DNA from: Lachnospiraceae bacterium
GTDB lineage: Bacteria; Bacillota; Clostridia; Lachnospirales; Lachnospiraceae
Assembly: GCA_910574885.1 (NCBI GenBank)
Contig: CAJTDD010000038.1
Coordinates: 1-38,155, forward strand
Length of the DNA stretch: 38,155 bases
Reading direction: 5' to 3'
Shown here: positions 1-8,799 of the stretch, one piece after another
Numbering within the stretch: position 1 is the stretch's first letter
How the letters are laid out: each line of letters begins with the position of its first letter
Notes under the pieces: model-generated
Database searches by the model: none
The model's input: the letters and a program-made list of their open reading frames with translations, nothing else
Told to the model about the DNA's origin: nothing
Made by a program: the position numbers and the translations under genes

Positions 1-86
1 GGATGGTCAAGAGGAAAACGTGCCGCCTCCTGTAGCACACTTTTATAGACAGTGTTTAAAAACTGAGATTATAATTTGACGTTTTT
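1..86. other. Short leader before the first gene, nothing recognised
   Basis: No gene, terminator or clear promoter was seen here. An in-frame TAA at 72-74 closes the frame of the following gene, so that gene cannot extend further upstream in this sequence. No good Shine-Dalgarno site precedes the GTG at 87. The window edge or an old rearrangement may have cut the natural 5' end. Confidence 0.4.
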
Positions 87-3000
87 GTGCGGGAGATAGG
101 AACTTTAATTTGCTGGGCTACACATGAATTTGGCTACCGCAATGATTCTGTCCTGCCCCTCAAGGTGGAGCGGGCTGTGGCTTTGCACGATGCAGGATTA
201 AATATATACAGTCTGAATAAGGATGGGAGCCGTACCCTGATGAATACGCAGGAAGATATTCTGGAAATGGGAACAGATGGGATATTCGGCATTGAAAGCA
301 GGGAGTGGGAAAGCTACCAGGTGATGGAATCCGTGCGTGAGGAAAATGCGGAGCAGGAACATCTAAACGAAGATTTACTTTTCAGCAGTAACCAAGACCG
401 CTATGCCATTTATCAGATCAGAGATGATGGGGAAGGCCGGAAATACCTGTTTATGGGGACGGACTACCTGAAAAAGCAGGGATTTTCCGTGGAATATGAT
501 GATTACCAGATGGTTTATAATGATGTGCTTGGGGAAAATGAAACGCTGGATTCCCTGTATGAGAAATTCAATATCGGACGTCCGTTTGATTTTACCGGGC
601 ATTCCCTTTCTGTCAGCGATGTAGTTGTTTTGAAACAAGGTGGGGAGATTACGGCACATTATGTGGATTCGTTCGGATATACAGAGCTGCCGGAGTTCTT
701 TTCGCAAAGGGAGAGAAAGATGGAGCAGGAAAAAAACGCAGGATTACAGGGAAGCAACCTGCAGGAGCCGCAAAACGATGATATAAGCAAACTATATAAA
801 AAAGTGTATCCGCCACTTTATACGCATACCATTACTTATGCAATGGAGCATGGCAGGGCGGATGACTACCTGGAATCAAGAAAGCTGAATCTGGATTGCA
901 AAAATGCCATTGAGGACGCAATCCGAGAGAACTTTGACGGGATGCATCTGGCGCATGATGCCGCTAAGGGAGTCCTTGAAGAATATGGTGCGGAACGTGT
1001 GGTATTCATCCTTGCCAATACCGTGCAGCATTTGGAGTATGACGGGCGGTTTTCTATTGGGAATAAGGCATGGGCAAAAGGGTATGAGATACCGGAAAAC
1101 GTAAACCGGGGGATGGATATGAACGCTGACTATGTGATAAACAGCCACCCGGCTGTGCTGGATGGGTTTATCGGGCTTGCCAGGGAAGGGATACGGGAAC
1201 TGGAGTTAGGGAAGGAAGAAAGTGTACAGATTAATGAGGAAACGAAAGGGTTTATTGCAAATGGGCATTTCGGTACATGGCATACGGTAGAAGCAAAGGA
1301 AATCAGCGGCGAGCTGTTTTACCGGATGGAGCATGAGGAATACGGAGATTCCGTTGCCTCTATTATCGTCAATCAGAACGGGGAGCTGGTGGCAGAGGAT
1401 CTGGAGCATGGATTTGATCAGGGGGCAATGGAAGCCATTGACGAGTATTTTTCGGAAAAGGGGATAGAGATGAAGCCGGAACCGCCATTCATTGCACAAT
1501 ACTATGTCATACAGAATGCCGAGGGCGGCAAAGCAGAAAGGGCATATCAGTATTTTGAAGATATGGATACGGCAGTCACTGTCTATCATGAGATTCCGAA
1601 CCATGTGGATAAGCGGCTTGGTATGGAGAGCAGCGAACAGCCGCCCTCCAGGATGTCCTTGATTGAGTGCAGGAATGGGATAGAAACGCTTACGGACATA
1701 GAAAAATATTCCCTAAGTGGGAAATGGGTACGTGAGGAAACGATGTCGGCATCGCAGAAAGCAAAAGAATATCTCAACAATTATGATGCTGAGATTGCAT
1801 ACCAGACTGGAAAAGGGTATTTTTCCATCCAGACTGTTTCAGACGGCTACGATTATACGATTTATGGCAAAGATTTTCGGGAGATTGATGGAGGCGTGTA
1901 TGACAACCCGGATATATCCATCAGTGAAGCGATGGAAGAAATCCTTTCTGATGAAGGTATCCCTATAACAACGTGTAAGGTTATGGATTATGAGGAATTG
2001 CAGGAGAAGGCAGAAGCGGCGGCACAGGAAGATCTGCAGAAAACACAGGCGAAAGAAACGGAGAAGGGGAAGCTGCCCCTTATTTCCAATATGACAGAGC
2101 CGGAGCCTGCCTTAAACGGCCAGAGCCGTGCAGGGATAGAGGAAACTGTACTCTGCTATGTCCAGGCACAGATTGATGAAATGGGACTGTCGGAGGAAGT
2201 GGAGCTGCTTGGTGCAAGGGTATATGGGAGCCGTTCCAGGGAAGGGTTGTACCATGAAGGTTCGGATATAGATGTGGTAATTTCTTACAGCGGCGGTCTG
2301 AAGGAGGATGTTTTCTTCAATGCGTTGCATGAGGGAGGATTAAAGATAGCGGGAATCCCGGTAGACATTAATCCAATCTCTGTGGAAAAGACCGGAACTT
2401 TGGAGGAATACATGGAAAATGCGGAAAAATATCTGGACGAAAAGCAAAGCCATATGGAGATCCCTGAAAATGCCGGACAGGCAGAGCAGGAAGCGTTCAT
2501 TACCTTTTATGTGGCGGAATGTACGGAGTTCCCTGTGCTGGGTGAATACCATGAGCGGCTGGAAACACTGCAGGAAGCGATGGAGCTGTATGAAAAAATC
2601 CCGGCAGAGCGAAGGAACGGCTTGAAGGGGATTGGCTTCCGACTGGAGGACGGCAGTATTTATGACGGAAATTTTGACTTGATGGTAATGGGGGAAATGC
2701 AGACGGAATTTATCAATGAGATTCCACAATACAAGGAAAGCCCTCTGGTGCAGAAAGCGATTGCAGATATGGAGGCAATCCTTCTGGAACAGGCCGCAGG
2801 GCGGGAAGCACCAGAGCCAGCAGAAAAGGAAGATTTGCCACAACAGCCGATGCCGGGGGCAGAAGCTGGAAAAACCGTGCAGGCAGAAGAAATCAGGAAT
2901 CCAGCTACGATGGCACAGGAACCCATTGGGAATGCGGCGGCATTGGAAAAACAGCCTGCAGAGCCGGAAAAAGCGATTGAAAATGTCCCCAAGACAGAAA

Positions 3001-3152
3001 GAGGCATATCCGGCGGTAGCAAGAAGCAGTCCGTCCTGAATGCCCTCCGGGAACGGCAAGCAAGGCTGAAAGCACAGGAGAAGGAAAAACCGGTGCAGGA
3101 GAAACAGGGGCAGAAGGCACAGGCAAAGAAGAAAGGAGAACCGGAATTATGA
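87..3152 (+). CDS. Large multidomain YodL/DUF3849/DUF4316 element protein with embedded nucleotidyltransferase
   Basis: A 1021-residue protein of the polyvalent type carried by conjugative elements. Visible domains in order: a YodL-like domain (about 105-205, with FTGHSLSVSDV near 168), a DUF3849-like domain (about 242-375), a segment with MEHEEYGDSV that recurs in the gene at 3376, a DUF4316-like segment (about 470-560), a nucleotidyltransferase fold (about 690-785) with Gly-Ser near 714 followed by GSDIDVV, and a low-complexity Glu/Gln/Pro tail ending in SVLNALRERQARLKAQ. That tail motif also ends the 3376 protein. The protein is probably cytosolic. Such proteins are thought to travel with or protect incoming element DNA, but no function is proven. 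The GTG start is weak: no Shine-Dalgarno site and an upstream stop at 72, so the N-terminus may be truncated. It overlaps the next gene by 4 bases. Confidence 0.75.
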   Translation: MREIGTLICWATHEFGYRNDSVLPLKVERAVALHDAGLNIYSLNKDGSRTLMNTQEDILEMGTDGIFGIESREWESYQVMESVREENAEQEHLNEDLLFSSNQDRYAIYQIRDDGEGRKYLFMGTDYLKKQGFSVEYDDYQMVYNDVLGENETLDSLYEKFNIGRPFDFTGHSLSVSDVVVLKQGGEITAHYVDSFGYTELPEFFSQRERKMEQEKNAGLQGSNLQEPQNDDISKLYKKVYPPLYTHTITYAMEHGRADDYLESRKLNLDCKNAIEDAIRENFDGMHLAHDAAKGVLEEYGAERVVFILANTVQHLEYDGRFSIGNKAWAKGYEIPENVNRGMDMNADYVINSHPAVLDGFIGLAREGIRELELGKEESVQINEETKGFIANGHFGTWHTVEAKEISGELFYRMEHEEYGDSVASIIVNQNGELVAEDLEHGFDQGAMEAIDEYFSEKGIEMKPEPPFIAQYYVIQNAEGGKAERAYQYFEDMDTAVTVYHEIPNHVDKRLGMESSEQPPSRMSLIECRNGIETLTDIEKYSLSGKWVREETMSASQKAKEYLNNYDAEIAYQTGKGYFSIQTVSDGYDYTIYGKDFREIDGGVYDNPDISISEAMEEILSDEGIPITTCKVMDYEELQEKAEAAAQEDLQKTQAKETEKGKLPLISNMTEPEPALNGQSRAGIEETVLCYVQAQIDEMGLSEEVELLGARVYGSRSREGLYHEGSDIDVVISYSGGLKEDVFFNALHEGGLKIAGIPVDINPISVEKTGTLEEYMENAEKYLDEKQSHMEIPENAGQAEQEAFITFYVAECTEFPVLGEYHERLETLQEAMELYEKIPAERRNGLKGIGFRLEDGSIYDGNFDLMVMGEMQTEFINEIPQYKESPLVQKAIADMEAILLEQAAGREAPEPAEKEDLPQQPMPGAEAGKTVQAEEIRNPATMAQEPIGNAAALEKQPAEPEKAIENVPKTERGISGGSKKQSVLNALRERQARLKAQEKEKPVQEKQGQKAQAKKKGEPEL

Positions 3153-3379
3153 TGGAGAGATTTGAGGAAAATGAATATTTCCTGATAGCAATGTTCCAGA
3201 AGGAAAGCAGGCAGGCGACCATAGAGGAAATACATAATGTAATCCTCTACATCGGCAGGGATGATGAAATGCTTGCCCTGATCAACAGCACACTGGAAAA
3301 GCTGTGGTTCCTGTCAGATGAAGCGTTCTTAAATCTGGATCTGGAACCGTACAAAGAGGAACCGGTGGAGGACGAATGA
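3149..3379 (+). CDS. Small TTRAP-like transposon-transfer protein
   Basis: A 76-residue acidic protein resembling the 'transposon-transfer assisting' (TTRAP) family of conjugative elements: a short helical protein with a central LALINSTLEKLWFLSDEAF stretch and an acidic end. The start overlaps the stop of the preceding gene (ATGATG at 3149) and its own stop overlaps the start at 3376. This points to translational coupling of the three genes. Role in transfer is inferred from the family name and the neighbourhood only. Confidence 0.7.
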   Translation: MMERFEENEYFLIAMFQKESRQATIEEIHNVILYIGRDDEMLALINSTLEKLWFLSDEAFLNLDLEPYKEEPVEDE

Positions 3380-4278
3380 TGGATGTGAACCAATTTGCGC
3401 TCTACCAGCTTAAAAACATCCCGGAGAACAGGCAGATACGGTTCCGTCCTTATCATACGCTGCAGGAGAAGGGAATCCAGATACAGTATAAGGACTATGA
3501 GCAGGTATACCTGGCACGGATGCAGCCGGGAGACGAACCAGAACAGATCCGCAGGCGTTTTAACAGGAAACTGCCACGGACATTTCATGGCCATTCGATC
3601 AGTGTCAGCGATGTGCTTGTGCTGAATAAGGGCGGTGTTGTGACTTCCTATTATGTTGAAAAAGATGGCTTTACAGTAATAGCAGGTTTTATCCGGAGCG
3701 GTTCATCCGGCGCACTTGTGTCTATTGATACAGCAGATTTTCATATCGAAGGGAAGGAGGGGTGCTGGCACGCTTTTGACAGCATTATCATAGACGGAAA
3801 GCAGTTCTTCCTGATGGAGCATGAAACCTATGGAAAAGAAGTGGCATGGGTTGTGCTGGATGAAGAAGGGAAGATCATTGTAGACCATACATACCAGGGT
3901 TTTGACCAGGCAACCGTACAGCAGATCAAGGATTGTCTCCATCCACCGCAGCATACCGCAGAGCCAGAGATGCAAAAACAGAGTACAGCCAATAGGTATA
4001 TCCAGATGCCGTCCGGCAATACTATGGATAAGCCGCCTCTTGAAAACTGGCAGAAATATATGGAGAATGGCGAGTATCTCCGCAGTTCCGAGATAGACGA
4101 GGAACAGAACTACAACATGATAGATGGCAGGCGGAATAATATGTCCCCCAAGGGGAAGAATGGCAGGGCGTCCGTCTTGGCAAAGCTCCGCCGCAAACAG
4201 GCAGAGATTGCAAAGCGGTATGGGAAGCCGGCACAGCAGATGGCAATGGCAGAGGATATGGAGCGCAGGAGGAAGTAA
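3376..4278 (+). CDS. YodL-domain element protein (shorter paralogue of the first gene)
   Basis: A 300-residue protein. Residues about 5-110 form a YodL-like domain (FHGHSISVSDVLVLNKGG matches the same place in the protein at 87). Residues about 115-190 repeat the MEHETYGKEVAWVV segment of the larger protein. The C-terminus ends in SVLAKLRRKQAEIAKRYGK, clearly related to the tail of the larger protein, so the two are mosaics of shared modules. The ATG overlaps the preceding stop by 4 bases. A strong terminator follows at 4285. Cytosolic, function unknown, part of the element's accessory operon. Confidence 0.75.
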   Translation: MMDVNQFALYQLKNIPENRQIRFRPYHTLQEKGIQIQYKDYEQVYLARMQPGDEPEQIRRRFNRKLPRTFHGHSISVSDVLVLNKGGVVTSYYVEKDGFTVIAGFIRSGSSGALVSIDTADFHIEGKEGCWHAFDSIIIDGKQFFLMEHETYGKEVAWVVLDEEGKIIVDHTYQGFDQATVQQIKDCLHPPQHTAEPEMQKQSTANRYIQMPSGNTMDKPPLENWQKYMENGEYLRSSEIDEEQNYNMIDGRRNNMSPKGKNGRASVLAKLRRKQAEIAKRYGKPAQQMAMAEDMERRRK

Positions 4279-4284
4279 GAAAGG

Positions 4285-4326
4285 GAGAAGTGTCTGGCCA
4301 ATGCTGCCGGATGCTTCTCTCTTTTT
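4285..4326 (+). terminator. Rho-independent terminator after the YodL operon
   Basis: The left arm 4285-4298 and right arm 4306-4319 form a 14-position stem: GAGAAG pairs with CTTCTC, there is one T/G mismatch, and GTCTGGC pairs with GCCGGAT through two wobble pairs. The loop is 7 nt and a TCTTTTT tract follows. It closes the operon that begins at 87. Confidence 0.8.
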
Positions 4327-4331
4327 ATGTC

Positions 4332-4360
4332 TTGAACAATGGAGAATTTCTCTGTATAAT
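4332..4360 (+). promoter_or_regulatory. Sigma-A promoter for the Rpn-type nuclease gene
   Basis: TTGAAC at 4332-4337, a 17-base spacer, and TATAAT at 4355-4360. It lies just after the terminator and about 65 bases before the ATG at 4427, so this gene is its own transcription unit. Confidence 0.75.
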
Positions 4361-4426
4361 AAAACCATAGCAGACAGGGCATAGCTGATCTGCCAGACTG
4401 ATCAGAAAAGCCGGAACCGAGGTGAT

Positions 4427-5329
4427 ATGATGCAGGGTGAGACATTACAGGAAGAACAACAAGAGAAAACGGCAGAGAAAAAGGAATCGTTTGCAAAATA
4501 TACGGCGAAAGACAGTGTTTTCGGGGCACTTTTCCGGGATAAAAAGTACCTGATGCAGCTATACCGTGCGCTCCACCCGGAGGATGCGGAGACGACGGAA
4601 GATGCGCTTACAGACATTACCATAAGAAATGTCCTTGCGAACGGAATCTTTAATGACCTGGCTTTCAGAGTTGGGGATAAAATCATGTTTCTGGTCGAGC
4701 ATCAATCTTCATGGACGATGAATATCATTATACGAGTGCTGATGTATTTAGTGCAGATTTACCATGATTACTTTGAGGAACAGGGTGCAGACTTATACGG
4801 GAGCAAGAAAGTCCATGTCCCGGAACCGGAGTTATACATGATATTTACAGGAGAGCGTGCCAGCAGGCCGGAAACGATCTCACTTTCCAAAGAATTTTTC
4901 GGCGGAAAGGAATGTGCCATTGAAGTAAAGGTGAAAGTGCTTTATGGCGGCAAAGGAAATGATATTATCAGCCAGTATGTAAATTTTACAAAAGTATATA
5001 ACGAACAGGTGAAACAGTATGGGAGGAGCCGGGAAGCTGTCACGGAAACCATCCGTATCTGTAAGGACAGGGATGTGTTACGTGAGTTTTTGTTAGGCAG
5101 GGAAAAGGAGGTTATATCTATTATGATGTCTTTGTTTGATGAAGAGAAGATCATGCGTACCCATATCGCAAGTGAAAGGCGTGAGGCCGCAAAAGAGGCA
5201 GTAAGGGGTGGCGTAGAAAATATGTTAAAGTTGGGGAAAATGTCGGCAGAAGAAATTGCAGGCTGTTTTCCTGAATTGTCTGTGGAAGACATTCGGGAAA
5301 TTGAAAAAGGGCTGCTTCAAACGGTATAA
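4427..5329 (+). CDS. Rpn-type PD-(D/E)XK nuclease / putative transposase family protein
   Basis: A 300-residue protein of the recombination-promoting nuclease (Rpn / PD-(D/E)XK 'transposase') family. The nuclease core shows FNDLAF with Asp77 and FLVEHQSS with Glu91 and Gln93, the usual D...ExQ signature. The N-terminus (TAKDSVFGALFRDKKYLMQLYRALHP) is also typical. The C-terminal part is helical and charged, with a repetitive EIAGCFPELSVEDIREI segment found in this family. It is a DNA-cutting protein by family; its actual target is unknown. Start: ATGATG at 4427 preceded by GAGGTGAT at 4420. It has its own promoter at 4332. Confidence 0.8.
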   Translation: MMQGETLQEEQQEKTAEKKESFAKYTAKDSVFGALFRDKKYLMQLYRALHPEDAETTEDALTDITIRNVLANGIFNDLAFRVGDKIMFLVEHQSSWTMNIIIRVLMYLVQIYHDYFEEQGADLYGSKKVHVPEPELYMIFTGERASRPETISLSKEFFGGKECAIEVKVKVLYGGKGNDIISQYVNFTKVYNEQVKQYGRSREAVTETIRICKDRDVLREFLLGREKEVISIMMSLFDEEKIMRTHIASERREAAKEAVRGGVENMLKLGKMSAEEIAGCFPELSVEDIREIEKGLLQTV

Positions 5330-5371
5330 TAATTTTGGAGTAAGCAGATAAAAAAGAAAGAATATTGGAGT

Positions 5372-5399
5372 CCCCGGCTGCAAATGGATACAGCCGGGG
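5372..5399 (+). terminator. GC-rich hairpin between the nuclease gene and the next gene
   Basis: A perfect 9-bp stem, CCCCGGCTG (5372-5380) with CAGCCGGGG (5391-5399), with a 10-nt loop. Only TTATT follows, not a long T run, so it is a weak terminator candidate. It could instead act as a translational block because it sits just upstream of the start at 5408. Confidence 0.5.
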
Positions 5400-5407
5400 T
5401 TATTCAC

Positions 5408-5872
5408 ATGGAGGACAAAGTGAAGGAATCAGAACTGATAGGGAAAGTACATTCCGCTGTCTACCACCAATGCCAGCAGAGAGGGTACGCCGCCCCGGCA
5501 GATGTACTGGTTGACGTAGGAGTGCTGCCTAAACAAAAATATGAGGATTGGAGATTCGGGAAAGTACGGTATCTGGAAGCAGTCTGTACGTGTAATTTAA
5601 AGAAACTTTCTTTTATTATGAAACAGATCCGCTCCTATGCAAAGAAAACGAATTTAAAACCGTCATTCTGCTATTACAAGCGGTGGGGCGTGAAGAAGAG
5701 GCATGACCATAAGCCGGTAATCCCTTTGCGGTTCAGCAAAAGCGGAAACCCGGAGATTGAAAAGGCATATGCGACACACTATGTGGATTTAGGGCGTACA
5801 GAGCAGTTGAAGAAAGAAAAAATGGAGAAGGCGGCAACTGCAAACCAGGCTGAAATATCGGACAAGACATAA
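5408..5872 (+). CDS. Conserved hypothetical protein of Lachnospiraceae elements
   Basis: 154 residues from the ATG at 5408. An alternative ATG at 5384 lies in the loop of the upstream hairpin and adds 8 residues. The sequence is basic and well folded in appearance (GYAAPADVLVDVGVLPKQKYEDW, then VCTCNLKKLSFIMKQIRSYA). I recall close relatives as unnamed proteins in Lachnospiraceae, without a named domain. The basic centre suggests nucleic-acid binding, but this is only a guess. Weak GGGG ribosome site. Confidence 0.6.
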   Translation: MEDKVKESELIGKVHSAVYHQCQQRGYAAPADVLVDVGVLPKQKYEDWRFGKVRYLEAVCTCNLKKLSFIMKQIRSYAKKTNLKPSFCYYKRWGVKKRHDHKPVIPLRFSKSGNPEIEKAYATHYVDLGRTEQLKKEKMEKAATANQAEISDKT

Positions 5873-5928
5873 GATATGCCAATAAATATTTCTGACAGCA
5901 AAAACGGAGCGTAGAATAGGAAGAAGAA

Positions 5929-6561
5929 ATGGGAAAAGAACCGGACAAAAAATATGAAACCATGAAGAAAATCATGGACGCATTAGAGGATATTCTATGC
6001 TCTTATCAGGGCAGGGGACATCAATCAGTATATGCTGACCTGGATTCCCTTGCACTTTTTACAAGCCTGATTGCATACAGATAGATACAGGTAGAAAATT
6101 ACAGGTATGACTATGACGATAATATCCGGGAGGATGAAGAAGCCGGACGGATTTACAGGGCGCTTGCCCCGCAGACAAGGTGGCGTGTGGGACAGCATAC
6201 CCAGATTGAACCGATACGTATGAACGCATTGAAGCAGCTTGCGTCCCTGGGTACGCCGACGTATCAGGGCCAGGTTTACTATGCCGATACAAGCTCTGTC
6301 CTGGTATGCGGGGAAATCCTGCCCTATGAGATTTTCCAGTTGTTTACGGATATGCCGGGAGTGAAGAAATTATATGTTTTCCCCTATCCATTCCAGGCAA
6401 AATGGGAGAAGCCACTTTATTTTTCCTTTGAACCGAAAGAAGCGGCACGGGTGGAAATGCGGAAATATGTGGAGAAGAAAATGGATGAAATGCTCCGTAT
6501 TATGAGAGAAAAAAGCGAAGGTATTAGCGGAATAATCCCTAAAGTGGAAGATATTTTTTAA
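5929..6561 (+). pseudogene. Conserved element protein interrupted by an in-frame amber codon
   Basis: From the ATG at 5929 (AAGAAG just upstream) the frame reads 51 codons, meets TAG at 6082-6084, then continues open for 159 more codons to the TAA at 6559-6561. Protein-like sequence continues smoothly across the stop (SLIAYR, stop, IQVENYRYDYDDNI). The two halves are therefore one gene of about 210 residues with a single nonsense change, for example a Lys codon AAG turned to TAG. The downstream part (residues YADTSSVLVCGEILPYEIFQ onward) can be read alone from an ATG at 6187, 6220 or later, but that would lose a third of the protein. Function unknown. Readthrough cannot be excluded. Confidence 0.65.
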
Positions 6562-6586
6562 ACATATTCGTTTCATTGGAATCATA

Positions 6587-6628
6587 ACAGCCGCAAGGAT
6601 TTGATAAAGGAATCCTGCGGCTGTTTTT
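6587..6628 (+). terminator. Strong terminator between convergent genes
   Basis: ACAGCCGCA-A-GGAT (6587-6600) pairs with ATCC-T-GCGGCTGT (6612-6624), with one bulged base and an 11-nt loop, and is followed by TTTT. It ends rightward transcription from the 5929 gene and faces the 3' end of the relaxase gene. Confidence 0.8.
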
Positions 6629-6640
6629 CCGTCACAACGA

Positions 6641-8293
6641 TTAAGAAATATCGGCGCTTTTCTGTTTCTCCGTCTGCCGGGTGTTCGTCTGCCCTAAAAT
6701 CTTATCGACATTGGAACAGACTGTATTTAATTCTTTTTGATAATCCCGGTAATAATGGTAGGTTTTCTGTGCCTCTTTTTTCTGCTGGATAAGTTTTTCT
6801 TTTTCCGCTTTCAGCAATTTCATGGAGGGGAGCTTCCCATCTGCAGACTGCTCTTTTAAAAAGTTTCGTGCCGTTTCATAGAGTGCGATTTCTGTCGGAT
6901 GCTCCTGCCGGAAATGCCCTTTATTCTTTGCTTTCATAAATTTTTGATAGACAGGTTTATTGGCAAGGTACTGGCCTGTATAATGAATCTGCTCATTTAT
7001 CCTTCGGAGATTATCTTCCACAGACTTCAAATCTTTTCTGGAAGCGGAAGCATGGCCCTTAATCTCTGAAAAAGAATCTTCCAGGGAATCCCTTGTGTCA
7101 TACCCATGTTTCTGTATGTAAGCGACTGTCTTAGCCATCTCTTTCAGGTTGGAAAGTTTCACTTTGTTAGCGTAGGCGGCATTCTGCTGTGCCTTTACGC
7201 AATCCTGCAGATCAACCACCAGCCGCAGATCCGACTTGATAAACAAGATTGATACAGCTTCCTCCAGCAGTAGATTGGATGGACGGGCTGTAGATTTCTC
7301 CGATTCTGTATTATGTTTTTCCGCATCAACCGTTTTCTTTTTGTTTTCTCTATGCTCTGCATTTTCCTTAAACAGCTCCAAAAGATAATCTTCTTCATAA
7401 TGTGTGCCGAGTATCCTCCCGGTGATATACTTGTTTCGTTCCGGATGGAGGTAGCTGAACCTTCCACGGCTGACCTTCAGGCGGATATTATATTTTTCCA
7501 GAAGAAATGCCTGAAAATCTTCCTGGCCGCTGGAAACGGCTGCGGCATCTTCGATTGCAGATCGCAGGAAATCTTTCTGCGTCTGGAATACCGTTTTTCG
7601 CGGTGTAAGCCCGTCTGCACGGAGCTGTCTGTTCCGTTCATCCAGTTTCTTCTGCCCCCTGCGCCCTGCGTGGTATTCCCGGTCTGTGATCTTTTTCCCT
7701 GCCGGGGCAAGCAAATCTATCTGGTGCAGATGTTCCCGATGGCATATATCCATGAGTGATTGCTTTAAGTGGATCAGGTAATCCTTGGTGACATGATGCT
7801 TATACCCGGCACGGGAATCGCAAGCCCGCTCCATAAAGTCCTGTCGTTCCACATCATATTTTCGTAAGCTGTTGATTACGATATGTACGTGGATGTTGCC
7901 GCTTCCATTATGCCCGTCCATGTGTGTGCAGACAAGAGCCTGATGGCCGGGAAAGTTCTTCTTTGCATATTCCATTCCAATCTGCTGTGCATGTTCCCCG
8001 GTCAGGCCATTTTCTGCTGCGTCCTTTGGATCGAAGCTGATGATATAATGGTGGGATTTGATTTCATCATAGGATTCGTTTTTGTGGTATTGGGCATTTA
8101 GTTCCCTGCACTCCATGTCAAACGTGAACGGATCACAGTTTATGCCGTCCATGATATACTCCTTACGTGGGATCAATTCACCATTTTCATCAAGTATCGG
8201 TTTGTTTGTATCTTCATCATACTGAAACATGAGATACCGCTGTGCTTCCCCATAGTCGGCATTTTTACTCGCTATGTGTTTCAGTATTGCCAT
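6641..8293 (-). CDS. MobA/VirD2-type relaxase
   Basis: A 550-residue relaxase that would nick the element's transfer origin and stay bound to the 5' end during conjugation. The N-terminal ~230 residues form the relaxase domain: the metal-binding motif shows His124-x-Asp126 and Asn133-x-His135-x-His137, and a candidate nicking Tyr lies near 20-24. The C-terminal half (from about 310) is helical with coiled-coil character and ends in a charged tail. It starts 29 bases inside the end of mobC, an overlap typical of mobC-mobA pairs. I place it in the MOBP group by motif and context. No defect seen; it should be active if the oriT is intact. Confidence 0.88.
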   Translation of the reverse strand: MAILKHIASKNADYGEAQRYLMFQYDEDTNKPILDENGELIPRKEYIMDGINCDPFTFDMECRELNAQYHKNESYDEIKSHHYIISFDPKDAAENGLTGEHAQQIGMEYAKKNFPGHQALVCTHMDGHNGSGNIHVHIVINSLRKYDVERQDFMERACDSRAGYKHHVTKDYLIHLKQSLMDICHREHLHQIDLLAPAGKKITDREYHAGRRGQKKLDERNRQLRADGLTPRKTVFQTQKDFLRSAIEDAAAVSSGQEDFQAFLLEKYNIRLKVSRGRFSYLHPERNKYITGRILGTHYEEDYLLELFKENAEHRENKKKTVDAEKHNTESEKSTARPSNLLLEEAVSILFIKSDLRLVVDLQDCVKAQQNAAYANKVKLSNLKEMAKTVAYIQKHGYDTRDSLEDSFSEIKGHASASRKDLKSVEDNLRRINEQIHYTGQYLANKPVYQKFMKAKNKGHFRQEHPTEIALYETARNFLKEQSADGKLPSMKLLKAEKEKLIQQKKEAQKTYHYYRDYQKELNTVCSNVDKILGQTNTRQTEKQKSADIS

Positions 8294-8681
8294 TAGGGCT
8301 TCCTCCGGCGGCAGAGTGGAAATCTCCCGCCATCTTCAAGACTTCATATTTCATTTCATAGATTCTGGCAACGCTCCGGTCGATTGCCTTACGCATTTCC
8401 TGTGAATGGATGCCACCGCTGTTAAAATGTCTTGCGATCTGGTTTAAGTTGCTGCCGATTTTCCCAAACTCCGCAACCAGCTTTTTCAGCTCCGGTAGGT
8501 CTGCCACAATCTCATATTTAGCCGTGACCGTCTGCTTCATAACCTGTTTTCTGACATATTCAGCCACTGGAAGGTGCGTGGCTTTTGCTTTTTCAGAGAC
8601 GATTTCATATTCCGTATCGGTAAGGCGGAGCATGATTTGGTGCTTGTGTTGTAGTTCCCTGTCCTTCTTTGGTCTTGCCAT
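8265..8681 (-). CDS. MobC-like relaxosome accessory protein
   Basis: 138 residues from the ATG at 8681, chosen because AAAGGGA lies at the right distance; the longer frame to 8744 has no such site. The N-terminus is basic (MARPKKDREL). A ribbon-helix-helix-like segment follows (QIMLRLTDTEYEIVSEKA), and then the GSNLNQIARHFNSGG motif typical of MobC proteins. It binds the transfer origin and helps the relaxase open the DNA. It overlaps the relaxase gene and lies directly beside the hairpin-rich putative oriT. Confidence 0.88.
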   Translation of the reverse strand: MARPKKDRELQHKHQIMLRLTDTEYEIVSEKAKATHLPVAEYVRKQVMKQTVTAKYEIVADLPELKKLVAEFGKIGSNLNQIARHFNSGGIHSQEMRKAIDRSVARIYEMKYEVLKMAGDFHSAAGGSPNGNTETHSE

Positions 8682-8755
8682 TGTATAGTCCCTTTCTGTT
8701 AAAATCGTAAAAAAGATATTTCGTTGTTGAGTATAAGGATTCAAAAAGAGTTCCT

Positions 8756-8783
8756 ATAATATAAGCCGATTAGGGAACACCAA
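8756..8783 (-). promoter_or_regulatory. Putative promoter of the mobC-relaxase operon
   Basis: Read on the minus strand: TTGGTG (8783-8778), a 16-base spacer, then TATTAT (8761-8756), about 75 bases before the mobC ATG. The -35 box is only a fair match. Confidence 0.45.
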
Positions 8784-8799
8784 TGGGAAATGAAAAAAG

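Noticed and set aside
2340..3059. 239-codon minus-strand frame opposite the first gene
   Set aside because: Shadow of the long plus-strand gene; rich in Cys, Phe and His as expected from antisense of its Glu/Gln-rich coding sequence.
3703..4368. 221-codon minus-strand frame
   Set aside because: Antisense shadow of the YodL protein gene and its terminator.
6082..6084. Amber codon read as pyrrolysine or other recoding
   Set aside because: No recoding element or partner genes are visible, and a single nonsense mutation is simpler.
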